Shown: positions 1 through 10,842 of the stretch, one piece after another
Numbering within the stretch: the stretch's first letter is position 1
Layout of the letters: every line of letters starts with the position of its first letter
From: Anastatus disparis
Lineage: Eukaryota > Arthropoda > Insecta > Hymenoptera > Eupelmidae
DNA: 64,000 bases
Direction of reading: 5' to 3'
NCBI GenBank assembly: GCA_017163975.1
Contig: JAFFSR010000016.1
Coordinates: 1 to 64,000, forward strand
Position numbers and translations under genes: made by a program
The notes under the pieces: generated by a model
Database searches by the model: none
Told to the model about the DNA's origin: nothing
The model's input: only the letters and a program-made list of their open reading frames with translations

Positions 1-1311
1 TTTAACTAATTGCTTTATCAATCCAAGCTTTATATGCAGAGGCGGTATCAAAATTTTCGAAGGATTAACGAGTGGATCTTTTATAACATTCTGTTTTCCA
101 GGTTCAAACGATTCTCTTGATGGCCAAATTTTCTTTTTATAGTGTTTTTCTCTATCTCTGCTATCAAACATGCATAAATAACATGGGTACTTCGTAAATC
201 CAGATTGTTGTCCAAGTATCATAGATAAAATCTTTAAATCGCCACATATTTGCCATTTATGTTCTCTATATTTTATTTTTGTTAAAAGTAGTTCAAGATT
301 GGAATACTCTTCTTTAAGTACTGTTGAATGTGCTAATGGTATAGGAGCATATTTATTTGTGATATTGAGGAGTACTGCTTTAAGGCTGCGCTTTGATGAA
401 TCAATGAATAGTCGCCAATTTTCAGGTTTGTATATGTTGGGTTTCAATTCATCAATAAGACCTTTCACGTCCGTGCAATAAATTATATTAGAATCATTCT
501 TGAAATAATTTCTAAAGCGCTCTTCTCGATTACGATATGCACATACTTTAGTACCCTTTGTCAACATATTTCGTCTCTTAAACTCTGAAGCCATAAACTC
601 TGATTGTTCCTTAGATAAACCACTCTTTCTAAATAAATCGTTCAGACTTTTTTGATCAAACTTTTCAACAGTTCGTTCTTCACCCTTAGGAATATACTCT
701 TCATCACTATCCAGAGAATGTTCTTCAGGTGAACTTAGATCCTCTTCATTTGATGAGCTTCCGTCTGCGGCAATCAGATTTTCAGTTGTTTCATCTGTCG
801 AGTTTTCATCTACATTTAGATTCCCTAAGCCTGTTGTAAAACTATCTCTCGAATCTTTATTTTCAAAAATATCTATAAAATTCTTGGATGGAAATTCTAT
901 ACAAGAAGTATTAGGATATACTATTCCTTTTTTCTGTATCTTGACTAAACCTTGTATCTTTGTTAAACAAAAATAGCAATCATTTTCATCTTTTGGTTCC
1001 TTTCACTTTGTAGGTATAGTAAATTTTAATTTGGACCTAGCCTGACTGGTGTTGTATCGATTCATCATGGCATAACATGAAGCACATATATAATGAGGAA
1101 CCCAAATTTTATCCTGTTGAGAAATCTCAATATCAAAACATTTTTGATAGATAAAATTAATATTATCTGTGATTTTTCTTTTGTTTCGTTGTCCAATATA
1201 TTCTGAACATACATAACAGAAATTATCTTGAGATCCATTACACGTATGGTTAAAACTGTTATTGGATGTACCAGCGCAGTTTAAAAAAGGTTGAAAATTT
1301 GAATTAGCCAT
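1..1311 (-). pseudogene. TE-type gene, left copy (nonsense mutation; 3' end outside window)
   Basis: Minus-strand reading frame starting at ATG 1311 and running off the left edge. Residues 1-102 include a Cys-rich N-terminal motif (CYVC, then PHYICASC). After an in-frame TGA at 1003-1005 the same frame continues with DCYFC, an acidic stretch (DSDEEYIP) and the core shared with the copy at 1751-2671 (CGDLK, YPCYLC, KKIWPSR). I recognise this as a multi-copy transposon-associated protein family common in arthropod genomes; its biochemical role is unknown to me. The stop falls just before KEP, where by family memory I expect Trp-Arg/Lys-Glu-Pro, so a TGG to TGA change is likely. Confident that it is one gene with one lesion; family function not claimed. 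Confidence 0.7.
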
Positions 1312-1332
1312 ATTGTTGAATTAAACCCCACA

Positions 1333-1489
1333 CACTAGGAATCCTGTTCCGATCGCAGGTGAGTCCGCCGTCCTAGGGGTGATAACTCTCATACCTCCCC
1401 AGGCCTAAGTATGAGAGCTTTCCGACTTTGACGAGGACAATGTCAACTCGTCGTCGGACACACTACGGCATCATTCTCACATCCTAGTG
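1333..1489. other. Spacer segment with strong nested RNA-like stem-loops
   Basis: This GC-richer stretch can fold into a closed multi-branch structure. An outer stem pairs CACTAGGA (1333-1340) with TCCTAGTG (1482-1489). A 9-bp hairpin pairs CTCTCATAC (1386-1394) with GTATGAGAG (1409-1417). A 12-bp hairpin pairs TCCGAC plus GACGAG (1421-1426, 1430-1435) with CTCGTC plus GTCGGA (1447-1458), with a three-base bulge. It lies between the two divergent gene copies. It could be a structured RNA, part of a SINE, or element-end structure. No Rfam family is recognised. Confidence 0.45.
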
Positions 1490-1750
1490 CTCCCCTGCAG
1501 GACAGCGCGCCTTCGCTGGGTTCGTTACTGCAAAGTATTGAGTACACCGAATCATTCTACACATCCCATTTTCAGGGCAGTTGTCATCGTGACCAATACT
1601 TCGCAGCAGCAGGTTTTTTTTAGGTACCCTTATAGAGTACTGATATATATATATAGCTTTGGAAAAAGATCATAAGTCCCATTCGTTTATAAACAATGCT
1701 TTAAGATCAATGACAGTGTACAACAGTGATTAACTGAACGGAGCTTTAAA

Positions 1751-2671
1751 ATGAAACCGAATTCATTTCTAAACAACATTACCCAGTTTTACAACAGAAT
1801 AAGTATAAATAAAAAATTGACAGATCAAATTGTCTCTGACACAAACACACCAAATGAAGAAGATCTAAGTTTACCTGAAGAACATTCTCTGGATAGTGAT
1901 GAAGAGTATATTCCTAAGGGTGAAGAACGAACTGTTGAAAAGTTTGATCAAAAAAGTCTGAACGATTTATTTAGAAAGAGTGGTTTATCTAAGGAACAAT
2001 CAGAGTTTATGGCTTCAGAGTTTAAGAGACGAAATATGTTGACAAAGGGTACTAAAGTATGTGCATATCGTAATCGAGAAGAGCGCTTTAGAAATTATTT
2101 CAAGAATGATTCTAATATAATTTATTGCACGGACGTGAAAGGTCTTATTGATGAATTGAAACCCAACATATACAAACCTGAAAATTGGCGACTATTCATT
2201 GATTCATCAAAGCGCAGCCTTAAAGCAGTACTCCTCAATATCACAAATAAATATGCTCCTATACCATTAGCACATTCAACAGTACTTAAAGAAGAGTATT
2301 CCAATCTTGGACTACTTTTAACGAAAATAAAATATAGAGAACATAAATGGCAAATATGTGGCGATTTAAAGATTTTATCTATGATACTTGGACAACAATC
2401 TGGATTTACGAAGTACCCATGTTATTTATGCATGTTTGATAGCAGAGATAGAGAAAAACACTATAAAAAGAAAATTTGGCCATCAAGAGAATCGTTTGAA
2501 CCTGGAAAACAGAATGTTATAAAAGATCCACTCGTTAATCCTTCGAAAATTTTGATACCGCCTCTGCATATAAAGCTTGGATTGATAAAGCAATTAGTTA
2601 AAGCTTTGGACAAGGACGGTCAATGCTTCCAATATATGGGTGATTCTATTCTAACGGGTAATCACATGTAA
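1751..2671 (+). CDS. TE-type gene, right copy (open, truncated at both ends relative to the family)
   Basis: Open 306-codon frame from ATG 1751. The first 35 or so residues differ from the left copy and lack its Cys-rich N-terminus. From NEEDLS onward the protein matches the left copy (EEYIPKGEER, CAYRNREERF, CGDLK, YPCYLCMFDSRDREKHY, KKIWPSR, IPPLHIKLGLIKQLVKAL). It stops shortly after KALDKDGQCF, where family members by memory continue with another 150-200 residues including an SHxDxFPENL region (seen in the relic at 41.8 kb). A GT follows directly (ACGG/GTAATC near 2660), so a missed intron is possible. TATA-like runs lie upstream at 1650-1665. Probably a truncated TE copy that remains open. 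Confidence 0.6.
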   Translation: MKPNSFLNNITQFYNRISINKKLTDQIVSDTNTPNEEDLSLPEEHSLDSDEEYIPKGEERTVEKFDQKSLNDLFRKSGLSKEQSEFMASEFKRRNMLTKGTKVCAYRNREERFRNYFKNDSNIIYCTDVKGLIDELKPNIYKPENWRLFIDSSKRSLKAVLLNITNKYAPIPLAHSTVLKEEYSNLGLLLTKIKYREHKWQICGDLKILSMILGQQSGFTKYPCYLCMFDSRDREKHYKKKIWPSRESFEPGKQNVIKDPLVNPSKILIPPLHIKLGLIKQLVKALDKDGQCFQYMGDSILTGNHM

Positions 2672-5600
2672 TCGTTTAATAAACTATCAATACAAGGTTC
2701 AAATATTATTAACCACAAATTTTTCATATACTTTCAGGTTGTAACTTTATAAATCGTTGACTTTTTAATCGCTAATTTCAATGTAGCTTTTGTAGGGACC
2801 CTTAGAAAGTATAAAAAGTAATCTCCCCTGTCGGTAATCATATGTAAAATTTTTTTTAAACGTTATAAAGATACAGGATAGATGAATTAATACTTCTAAA
2901 AGATCAAAAAATATTTTTTTCCATCCGTACATACATTTCAGCAGAATGGTTGAAAAAAAAATATTTTCTTTGACCCTCTGTTATTATAAAAAAAAATGTA
3001 TATTTTTTCATAGGTAAAAAGCAATAATAATAAAAAATGTTATATTTGAATCTTATGAAAATATAAGCTATTCCTATCACATGGAAATATTGTTATTATA
3101 TGTTTATATCGCTAAAAAAATTGCTTTGTTGATCATAGAATACATTTTTGTTTACGTGTAAACATCATTTCACTTATGAAAGCTAAGTTACCTTTTCTAC
3201 AATAATTTCCCTGGTTCTAAACTTTTAACTGTCACAGATGATATAAGCGCATATTCAAATACGTAATAGACGTTTAAGAAAGTAGTAATGTACAACTAAA
3301 AAAGTTTGTATAGCAGTGAATGTTGAAGACCGTTTACTTGGTAAAAATTTCATTTAAATTATCAGGTAATCTCCCTTGGCATATAATTCCCCTGCCTTTT
3401 TTGAGATGCGATCACAAAATTCTAATTAAATAATAAAGTCAACAATTTTATTCATGTTTTCCATACCATGAAGTGTTAAATTATTTGTACACTTGAAATT
3501 TAATACATATTATACTGCTTATAATTTTTATATATTCAAAATTGAGTATATATATATATATATATTTGTAAAGAATTTCCGAGTAAGTACATTCTCAAAT
3601 CTTTTTGTAAACAATCACTGTAGTCATATTTACATACTACACTATATACTACGTATGTACTACAAATAAATAAAGCGAAATCAAAGGTTACATCGTAGAA
3701 TTCAGAAAATAAAAATATTAGTTTGTCATTGTTGGATTTTTTAGGCTACGACCATTTTTTCCAGAGTTATAAAACTTTTTAGATAAGTCGATTTTAGACG
3801 AAGGGGTGCAAAAGTATTTCGGCGGTAGTGTATGTATGTGCGTATGTGTATGTATTCATGCGTTTTTTTATGTGTTTGTTTGTATGTGTATGTTTATGTT
3901 CGAATGTGTAGAGGGAGACGGCGAGTCAAGATAATGAGAAGAATAAAAGAATAGCTAGAAGAAAGAAAAAGTGAAGAAAGAGGGATCGATGAAAGGAGAT
4001 ATATTGATGATCTCATACAGAAAGCACAGATCATACGGTAGAACAATGATCCAGACAGTTAGATCTAATAATCGACTTTCAATAAAATTAATGCTAAGAC
4101 TTTGTCAGTAATTGCTTCTTTCCTTACAAAAAATGATACACACAAGAAAATCGTTGTTTTTTCATAATGAATATTACTTCGAGGGAGCTTCTATGTTTAT
4201 TTGCTAAAATCTAGTAAAATTTGAGATTGAATTTTTTTGATTGAGAAAAAAAATATTTTGAAAGTTCAATCTGTTCAAAAGTTATAGCAGAATGAAAATT
4301 GTTTTTGAGATTGTTATAAAAATTAGTATAAATTTAAGCTTTAATGTTCATTGAATGATTGTGCTTATTTTTTCATGTTTTTTATTTCGCTATAAGTTTT
4401 AAACGGATTGATCTTTTTGAACACGTTTTTTTCCCTAATCAAAAGGATTTAATCTTAACTTTAAGTATAATTTTGCTGAATAAATTTAAAAGCTTCTATT
4501 GGAAAGTAATATTTAATATTATAAATACTGATTTTTTAAAGAAATTGAACGGAATAGCTTATAATATTGGAATGATTGAGCGTTAGATCAAATGCTTGCG
4601 GCTTTCTTCATGATTTAATGTGTAAAAACATATCTACAAGTTACAGCAAAATTCATGACCCAAACTAGGGGTCCTCTCCCAGGTAGTTATAAAAAATAAA
4701 AATAATTATACTCTTACAGGATTTATTTCAACTGGGAATAATTAACTATAACTTTATAAACATTAGAAAAAAGCAGATAGTCCTTTAATTGATAAAGAAG
4801 CATGTTATACGAGAATCAAAACACATTCCTGCCAAAGAACACGGTGCTCTGCAGTTTTGTCAGAGACCTGTAATAAAATTACATTGCTTAACATAATAAA
4901 AATATCTTCATTATATTTGAACTTGTGATTAGTCTGCTGAAATTACATATAAATAAAATTTAACATTGCTGAACTATGTGAAATGATAACAACTTATTTA
5001 TTTATACTATTTCGCTTGCATATTTTGATTCTCTGCAACTTCTGAACCAGATTAGATTTTTGGTGCTATAGGGCCTAAATTAGAATATCCAACTGTACTT
5101 CTAGTAATTAACTAAAAATCAGAAATTACTATTTTTTAAGAACTTATCGAGAATTCATATGGTAATTGAATTATATCTTATTAGAAAAATGTTCAGTCTA
5201 ATCTGTATTCAACTATTGGGAACCTTTTAAATTTTAAATTCTAATTATAACTGAGTTTTAGGACTATTAATAATAAATAACTACAAAACTTATTATTATA
5301 TTTTAATTATAGGTTTAATTTTTGATTTTAATAACTCTACACAATTGGCCTTTATGTCATCAATAAAAGAAGTCCATTCACGGCACAAGCATACCAGTAC
5401 TTCTTCAATAAGTTTGGACTATTCTGTTTATCCAGTATCATACGATATTCTAGAAACTTCTCACAGAGGTAGGTATAAAATAGCTCATATAATCTTTTGT
5501 GAATCAATATGAATTCAAAATGATCAGTTGATCGAATCATTTGTATTAAAATAATTATAAAGCTTATAGGGGATCGTTCACAAATTACGTAACATCATGA

Positions 5601-6170
5601 GGGGGAGGGAGCTTTACTTAAATGTTATGCTAAATTATAGGGGGCCATAGATGCACGTAACGAAACATAAAAAAAAATTCAATGTAAGATTTAATTAGTT
5701 CTCAAAAAAGTGCGCTAACATCGCACTACCACCTGCATTTATTTCTGATGTAATACCAACTTTTATTTGGTACGTGTACGTGTGTACCTCGCAATATAAA
5801 TAAGAGGTGCTTATTCAAAAACTTTTTCGTTCTATAGCGTTGATGATGTTAATGAGAGCTTTTACTTTCATGAATTAATTTATGTAAACAAAATGATTTC
5901 AATATTATATTGAATTAAGGGTGTGAGTTGCCAAGAAATGAAATTCCTAAATTGTTTATTAATAAGTACACTGAGAAAAAGATTTCTTGAAAAAAGGGAA
6001 AACTCCAATGTGATGTAATCGTTTTGATGAAAAATAAAATTTGTTAGATTCAAGTAACTAAATATTTAAAAATTACAAGGTTCTTGTTTCAAACATTAAA
6101 ATGTCTTCATTCAAAATAAATCTACTTGATCCAAGTGGATTTAGTATTGATTGAAAATTTTTTTGAATTC
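2672..6170. other. AT-rich non-coding stretch with microsatellites
   Basis: No convincing gene. Visible items: a (TA)n run near 3547-3566; a degenerate TATG/TG microsatellite at about 3830-3905 followed by a purine-rich tract; and a GC-richer patch at 5570-5640 (ending in calls such as ATTACGTAAC and a GGGGGAGGG run) that resembles the end of a decayed DNA transposon. Short ORFs here look like chance. Confidence 0.6.
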
Positions 6171-6171
6171 T

Positions 6172-7090
6172 GCAAGTATATTTTTAATGCACACTATGTC
6201 CTAAATCCGCATTTAGACACACAGCTGCCTGTGACTTAAATACCCCCTTATTGCACACTATGTTCGGTAAACTTTATGCTACATAATAATGAGCTACCAA
6301 ACTCATACATATAATAACGTATTAATTTTCATGAAAAATCTATGGCCATTGATAATTATATATGAATAAACAAGGTGCAGATTAATGTAACTCTTTCATA
6401 TTAACATTTTTTGAATAGATAGGTGATAGATACTTGGGTTTACCCACTTACAGTCACTTTTTTGTTTTCCATACCTTTCGAATTCGATAATGCGAGTCTT
6501 TCGAGTGAACCTTCAGAACCAGATCTCTACCTCAGGCAAAGATCTGAAGGTTACTATGACGAGGTCTAACATCACCCAGTAATCGAAAATTGTTTTCGGT
6601 ATTCATATCACATTCCGTAGGCTTAAACACCGAAAACATTTATCTCTTACCTATCCACACATTTTTGTCGAAGAAATAACACCTAATCGATCGACAAAGT
6701 TACATAGGCAGCGGTCTCCCATCCAAGTATTAACCGCGCTCAATGCTGTTTAACTTCACCGATTGGCTGAGATGTAGTTCCGTAACCCCACCAATGTGCT
6801 GGTACATTTTTCAAATCAAATAACAATAATAAGCCCGTAAGATACGTGTGCAACTAAAGTTAAAACCAGTGTAACATATGAAACGAAGAGGTAGTATTAT
6901 TGTATTATCATTATTATACGATTTAAGTAAATTTATAAAATTATAGTTTTATTTTTTTTGTTTTGATTTACCATTTATGAAATGTTCAATTTGTTTTTAT
7001 TAATAGTTTTTGCTTTACTTTCTCGATTCATTATTCACGGACTGCCTAATATTTGCTCTTTTACAATTTTTGTTTCTATTTTACGAATAT
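6172..7090 (-). mobile_element. Truncated 5S-like element, left copy
   Basis: Matches, in inverted orientation and with moderate divergence, the element at 7578-8398. Shared blocks: the terminal motif near 6188 (cctaaatccgc, acacacagctgc), the block around 6560-6660 (acatcacccagtaatcga) and the 5S-like block near 6707-6775. The outer end is present. The inner end is not found, and about 120 bp around 6310-6490 has no counterpart on the other side, so this copy is truncated or rearranged. Confidence 0.65.
6707..6775 (-). other. 5S rRNA-like segment, minus strand
   Basis: On the minus strand this reads as a diverged 3' half of the 5S rRNA gene: a GAAGTTAAGCAGC-like box A region followed by a box C-like TACTTGGATGGGAGACCGC. 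The 5' half of 5S is not recognisable. It is a piece of the repeat element, not a functional 5S gene. Confidence 0.6.
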
Positions 7091-7452
7091 ATAAAAATAA
7101 AATTATTTCCTCTAGAACCAAGTTGCTTCTATTTACTTCGATATATCATTTTTCTTCAAGATATCAATGTTGATTCATGTAATGAACGCAGTATTTATTT
7201 GATATTATTAATGATGGCGCCGCTATTTATAATTATTATATTCCCTTCTAAAAATGATCACAGAACTTATGATGCAATATTTTGCGTCACTTTTTGAGTC
7301 ACTTTTTGCGTCACTTTTTATATCCCTTTTCGTGTCGCTTTATCAAGCCAAAAGTGATGCAACTTTTCCAAAAATCTAATATTAAATTAATTATAAATAT
7401 TTTATTTTTAATTTTATTTTACATAATTTAAAAGATGTTAAAATACAGAATC

Positions 7453-7577
7453 AATAGTATATTACGATACGTGTAACTTAAGTGGCCCATTATTGCACGA
7501 CGTGAAGTTATCGCCCGAGCGTAGCGAGGGCGATAATCACGTCGTGCAATGTGCAACTTAAGTCTCAAGTATCGTAT
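7453..7577. repeat. 125-bp palindrome
   Basis: Arms of about 55 bp, nearly self-complementary, centred on GAGCGTAGCGAG near 7521. Outer bases read TATTACGATAC and return as GTATCGTATACTA; inner bases read GTTATCGCCC and return as GGGCGATAA. It is adjacent to the 5S-like element and is absent from the inverted copy of the host repeat, so it belongs to the same insertion or to a separate foldback. Confidence 0.7.
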
Positions 7578-8398
7578 ACTATTTTATAGCACAAGTGTCA
7601 TAAATCCGCCGCTTTACATGAGTACTCTAAAAAATCAATAATTCAAAAAAACTATGCACTCCACGAATGATAATTCGCAAAATAAAAACGGAAATTGTAA
7701 AAGAGCAAGTACTAGACATTCCGTGAATGATGAATCGAGAAAGGAAAGCAAAAACTATACTATTGGAACATTTTATGAATGATAAATCAAAACAGAAAAA
7801 TTTTAAAACTATAATTTTAAATATTTACTTAAATCGTATAATAATGATAATACAATAATACTACCTCTTCGTTTCATATGTTACACTGGTATTAACTTTC
7901 GTTTTACTTGTATCTCACGTTCTTATTATTGTTATTCAATTTAAAAAATGTACTGGCACATTGGTGGGGTTACGGAACTGCACCTCAGCGGATTGGCGAA
8001 GTTAAGCAGCATTGGGCGCGGTCATTACTTGGATGGGTGACCGCTGCCTATATAACTTCGTCGATCGATTAGGTATTTTTTCTTTGTCAACAATGTGTGT
8101 ATAGGTAAGCGATAAATGTTTTTGGTGTTTAAACCAACGGAATGTGACATAAACACCGAAAACAATTTTCGATTACTGGGTGATGTTAGAGCAGATTTCG
8201 GCCTGAGGTAGAAATCTGGTTATAAGAGCCCGCTTGGAAGACTCGCAATTGTCAATGGCTACAGATTTCTCATGAAAATTAATAGTAGCTCATTATCGTA
8301 TAGCATGAATTTTGCTGAACATAGTGTTCAATAATAGGCTACTTAAGTTGCACGCAGCTGTGTGTCTAACTGCGGATTTAGGACGCAGTGTGCTATAA
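7578..8398 (+). mobile_element. Small element with about 30-bp terminal inverted repeats and 5S-like core
   Basis: The left end (TTTTATAGCACAAGTGTCAT near 7582) is repeated in inverted form at the right end (ending GTGTGCTATAAAA near 8398), followed in both by AAATCCGC in reverse orientation. It has no coding capacity. With the adjacent palindrome it fills a position that is uninterrupted in the inverted copy of repeat X (39.1 kb), which shows it is an insertion. The internal 5S-like block gives it a potential RNA polymerase III promoter. A SINE-like or MITE-like identity cannot be settled by eye. Confidence 0.6.
7985..8050 (+). other. 5S rRNA-like segment, plus strand
   Basis: Reads GAAGTTAAGCAGC (box A-like), then GGGCGCGGTCATTACTTGG and ATGGGTGACCGC (intermediate element and box C-like), very close to positions about 45-95 of animal 5S rRNA. 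The 5' third is diverged and the 3' end is lost after CCGCTGCC. Interpreted as a 5S-derived promoter captured by a mobile element. Confidence 0.75.
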
Positions 8399-8501
8399 AA
8401 ATATTTAGAGCATGATTTAATTGTCTAAGTTTAAAGAATTAATTTGGAAAAAATCTTAGAAATAAATTGAGAATTCTTCATATAAATTATTAAAGTAGTG
8501 T

Positions 8502-9174
8502 TAATAAAATAAAATCATTATTGGAAATTAAGGAGTTCAATTTTTTATGATAAAATGTGTATGTGTGTAGGCGTCTATGTGTATGTATCTGTATACATGT
8601 GCATGTATATATCGATGGTGGCTACGAAAACAATCACAGTTGTGTAATCGACTACGCTAAAAAGACGTATTTGCAAAAGTGCGGCGAAAAAAACACATCT
8701 TCAAAAGCACGGCAAAAAAAAACATCTCCAAATGTACGGCCAAAAAAACACATCTTTAAGAGTAAGGCGAAAAAAAACAGCCCTTGAAAATTTTCAGTGT
8801 TTTAAGGGGTATTTTTCTTCGCCGCATTTTTAAAGATGTGTTTTTTTTCACCGCACTCTTAGAGATGTGTTTTTTTTCGCCACGCTATTGAATATGTGTT
8901 TTTCTTTGCCGCACATTTGGAGATGTGTTTTCTTTAGCTGCACTTTTGAAGATGTTATTTTTTAGCCGCACTTTTGGAGATGTGTTTTTTTTGTCACACC
9001 TTTAGAGATATGATTTTTTTGTAGTCAATTACACAGCTGTGATTGTTTCCGTAGCCACCGTCGATATATACATGCACATGTATGCATTTACACACACATA
9101 CACGCCTACACACATACACATTCTATCGTAAAAGATTGAACTTTTTAATTTTCAATAATGTTTTTATTTTATTA
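8502..9174. mobile_element. Foldback element with 28-bp tandem repeats in the arms
   Basis: Terminal inverted repeats start TAATAAAATAAAA on the left and end TTTTATTTTATTA on the right. Further in, both arms carry a matching block (GTGTATGTGTGTAGGCG and its complement, then GTGGCTACG...ACAATCACAG). The centre is a minisatellite of about 28 bp (unit like AAAAGTGCGGCGAAAAAAAC ACATCTTC): about 4 units on the left, inverted to about 7 on the right. The copy of the host repeat at 38.96 kb has an uninterrupted site, and a TA duplication is consistent with it. The 76-residue ORF at 8557 is a by-product of the repeats. Confidence 0.75.
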
Positions 9175-9500
9175 TAGTTCAATCAATAAAGACATTTTGA
9201 GGACATTAATTAGGGGCTTAATAAAACCTTTATAGAGTTGTTAAGGGCGATGAAAAAACATATCCTATATAAAATGTTACCAAAAAAAACGGTAGGAAAT
9301 GCTCCAGGAGGCTGCAAAGTTGGCCAAAATAGCTTTTTTAATTCTCTAAAGCAACCTATCTATTTCAGCAGAAAAAGTAGTTAATAAAAGTATTAGAGAA
9401 TGAAAAAAACCTACAATTTTAGCACTGTATTATTTTCGTCAATTCGTTATTGCAAAAAAACCATAAAAAATGCCCATTTCTTGGGTATCAATTATTTATT

Positions 9501-10842
9501 GCAAAAATAATTTTTTGAATATTTCCAAACTTTCAAAAGAATGCCTTCATAAATACGATCAAAAAGAAAGGTTGTAACAGCAAATTGGTTAATTTGTTGC
9601 CTAGATATTCCCTATTATTTATCCCAACACGCATAATGTTTATTGCTATAATTTTTTTTTGGCTGAACATATTGAGTTGTACAAGGGCTTAAACTCTTCA
9701 TGAATGTTCAAATTTTCATATTTCGTTAAGAGCGAATGAGAAAATTGAATGGCAATATTTTTTATAACGCTTTAAAAAAGAGGGTTTTGTTTTATCAATA
9801 AATGAAGCTGGGGCTTTATTTATAACTTTGACGAATTTGCTATTTAAATATTCTTATAGCTCTGTTTAAAACGAAGATTTGAAAAAAAAGAACTCTCTAA
9901 AGCCAATAGGAGCCGAGATAATTTTTTTTTTTTTAAATCACAGTCACTTTATTCATAACAAATTAAGAAACGAATCAAGCGTCATTTTTTTGTTAAGACT
10001 TATATTTTAAAAATCTATGATTAGATTTTTAAAAATGCGACTCTTTACTATTAAAACTAAAATAATAATAACATACAAATAATAACGTCAAAGTCGGAGT
10101 CGTGGAGGGGATGCTTATCTTTGGGCGTGAGAAAAATTAACGAAGAACCCCGTTCCAATAAAATTCGTGAAAATTAACTGTATCTCCATAAATGATGGAC
10201 CAATTTATAAGTTTTTTTTTATCTGGGGTACCTTAAAAAATCATCAGTATTGGTGCAAATATTTTTTCAAAATAGGGTATATTTAAGTTAAAACAACTGT
10301 ACCTAATACGGACACCTTAAACGCAAATGATTGTTGTGGCTCACTGAATCAATATTTTTAGACGTGTAACGTCTCATTTTAAAGTTTGAAAATATTTAAA
10401 AAATTATTTTTGCATGATAAGGTGGGGTTTCAGGAGGTTTGACCCTCCGTAAAACTCCAACTTCATTTATTGATTAATAAACAAATTCCCCTCAAAACTG
10501 AATTTATAACAGTAGAGAGTGAGAGTAAACGGAGTAATGCAGTAGAAAAATTTATTAATAACACTTTTGTTAGATTAATTTAAGTTTGTACTTGAATAAA
10601 CCTATATACATATATATATCGACGGGTGAAGGCTTATGCATTTAATAAATGCAATAATACACATACGAATGATTTAAAAGTACTAAATTCTAGTTTATTA
10701 ATTTCCGGATTACACACTTTGTATTCTCTAAATAAGGTTACAATTTAATAGCCGGCCTAAACCTTCGTTTTAACGGATAGTTCTACAACTTAGTAAAAAA
10801 AGAAAAATTTAACGCACTGACGTAATTAGTACGAAGTGATTT
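9501..10842. other. AT-rich stretch, no gene seen
   Basis: Homopolymer-rich sequence (for example T runs at 9929-9941) without a plausible ORF. A short TATATA run lies at 10605-10618. It directly abuts the left probable LTR. It is not a continuation of repeat X, which matters for judging the retroelement insertion. Confidence 0.5.

Larger units (their letters stand above)
1..2603. repeat. Inverted repeat of about 730 bp per arm with 1.1-kb spacer
   Basis: Positions 1-731 are the reverse complement of 1872-2603 (position x pairs with 2603 minus x); I saw no mismatch in the stretches compared. Identity breaks down just beyond 731/1872, where one copy reads gaacttagatcc and the other aaacttagatct, and then is lost. 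The left arm may continue beyond the window. Both arms carry the same part of the TE gene, so this is an inverted duplication of a gene fragment. Confidence 0.9.
7235..9500 (+). repeat. Repeat family X, copy A, interrupted by two insertions
   Basis: Three blocks (7235-7452, 8399-8501, 9175-9500) line up in order with the reverse complement of 38619-39335. The first block holds tandem AAAAAGTGAC-type units (seen here as gtcactttttgcgtcac). The last includes aattaggggctt and caaagttggcc. The two gaps correspond to insertions 7453-8398 and 8502-9174 that are absent from the inverted copy. Coding content: none seen. Confidence 0.7.

Noticed and set aside
7985..8050. Functional 5S rRNA gene
   Set aside because: The 5' part is diverged and the 3' end missing; it sits in a mobile element.
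8557..8787. 76-codon Lys-rich ORF
   Set aside because: It is a translation of the 28-bp tandem units of the foldback.
8640..9010. Possible CRISPR-like array of 28-bp repeats
   Set aside because: No unique spacers of constant length; units are adjacent and inverted between arms; the context is eukaryotic.
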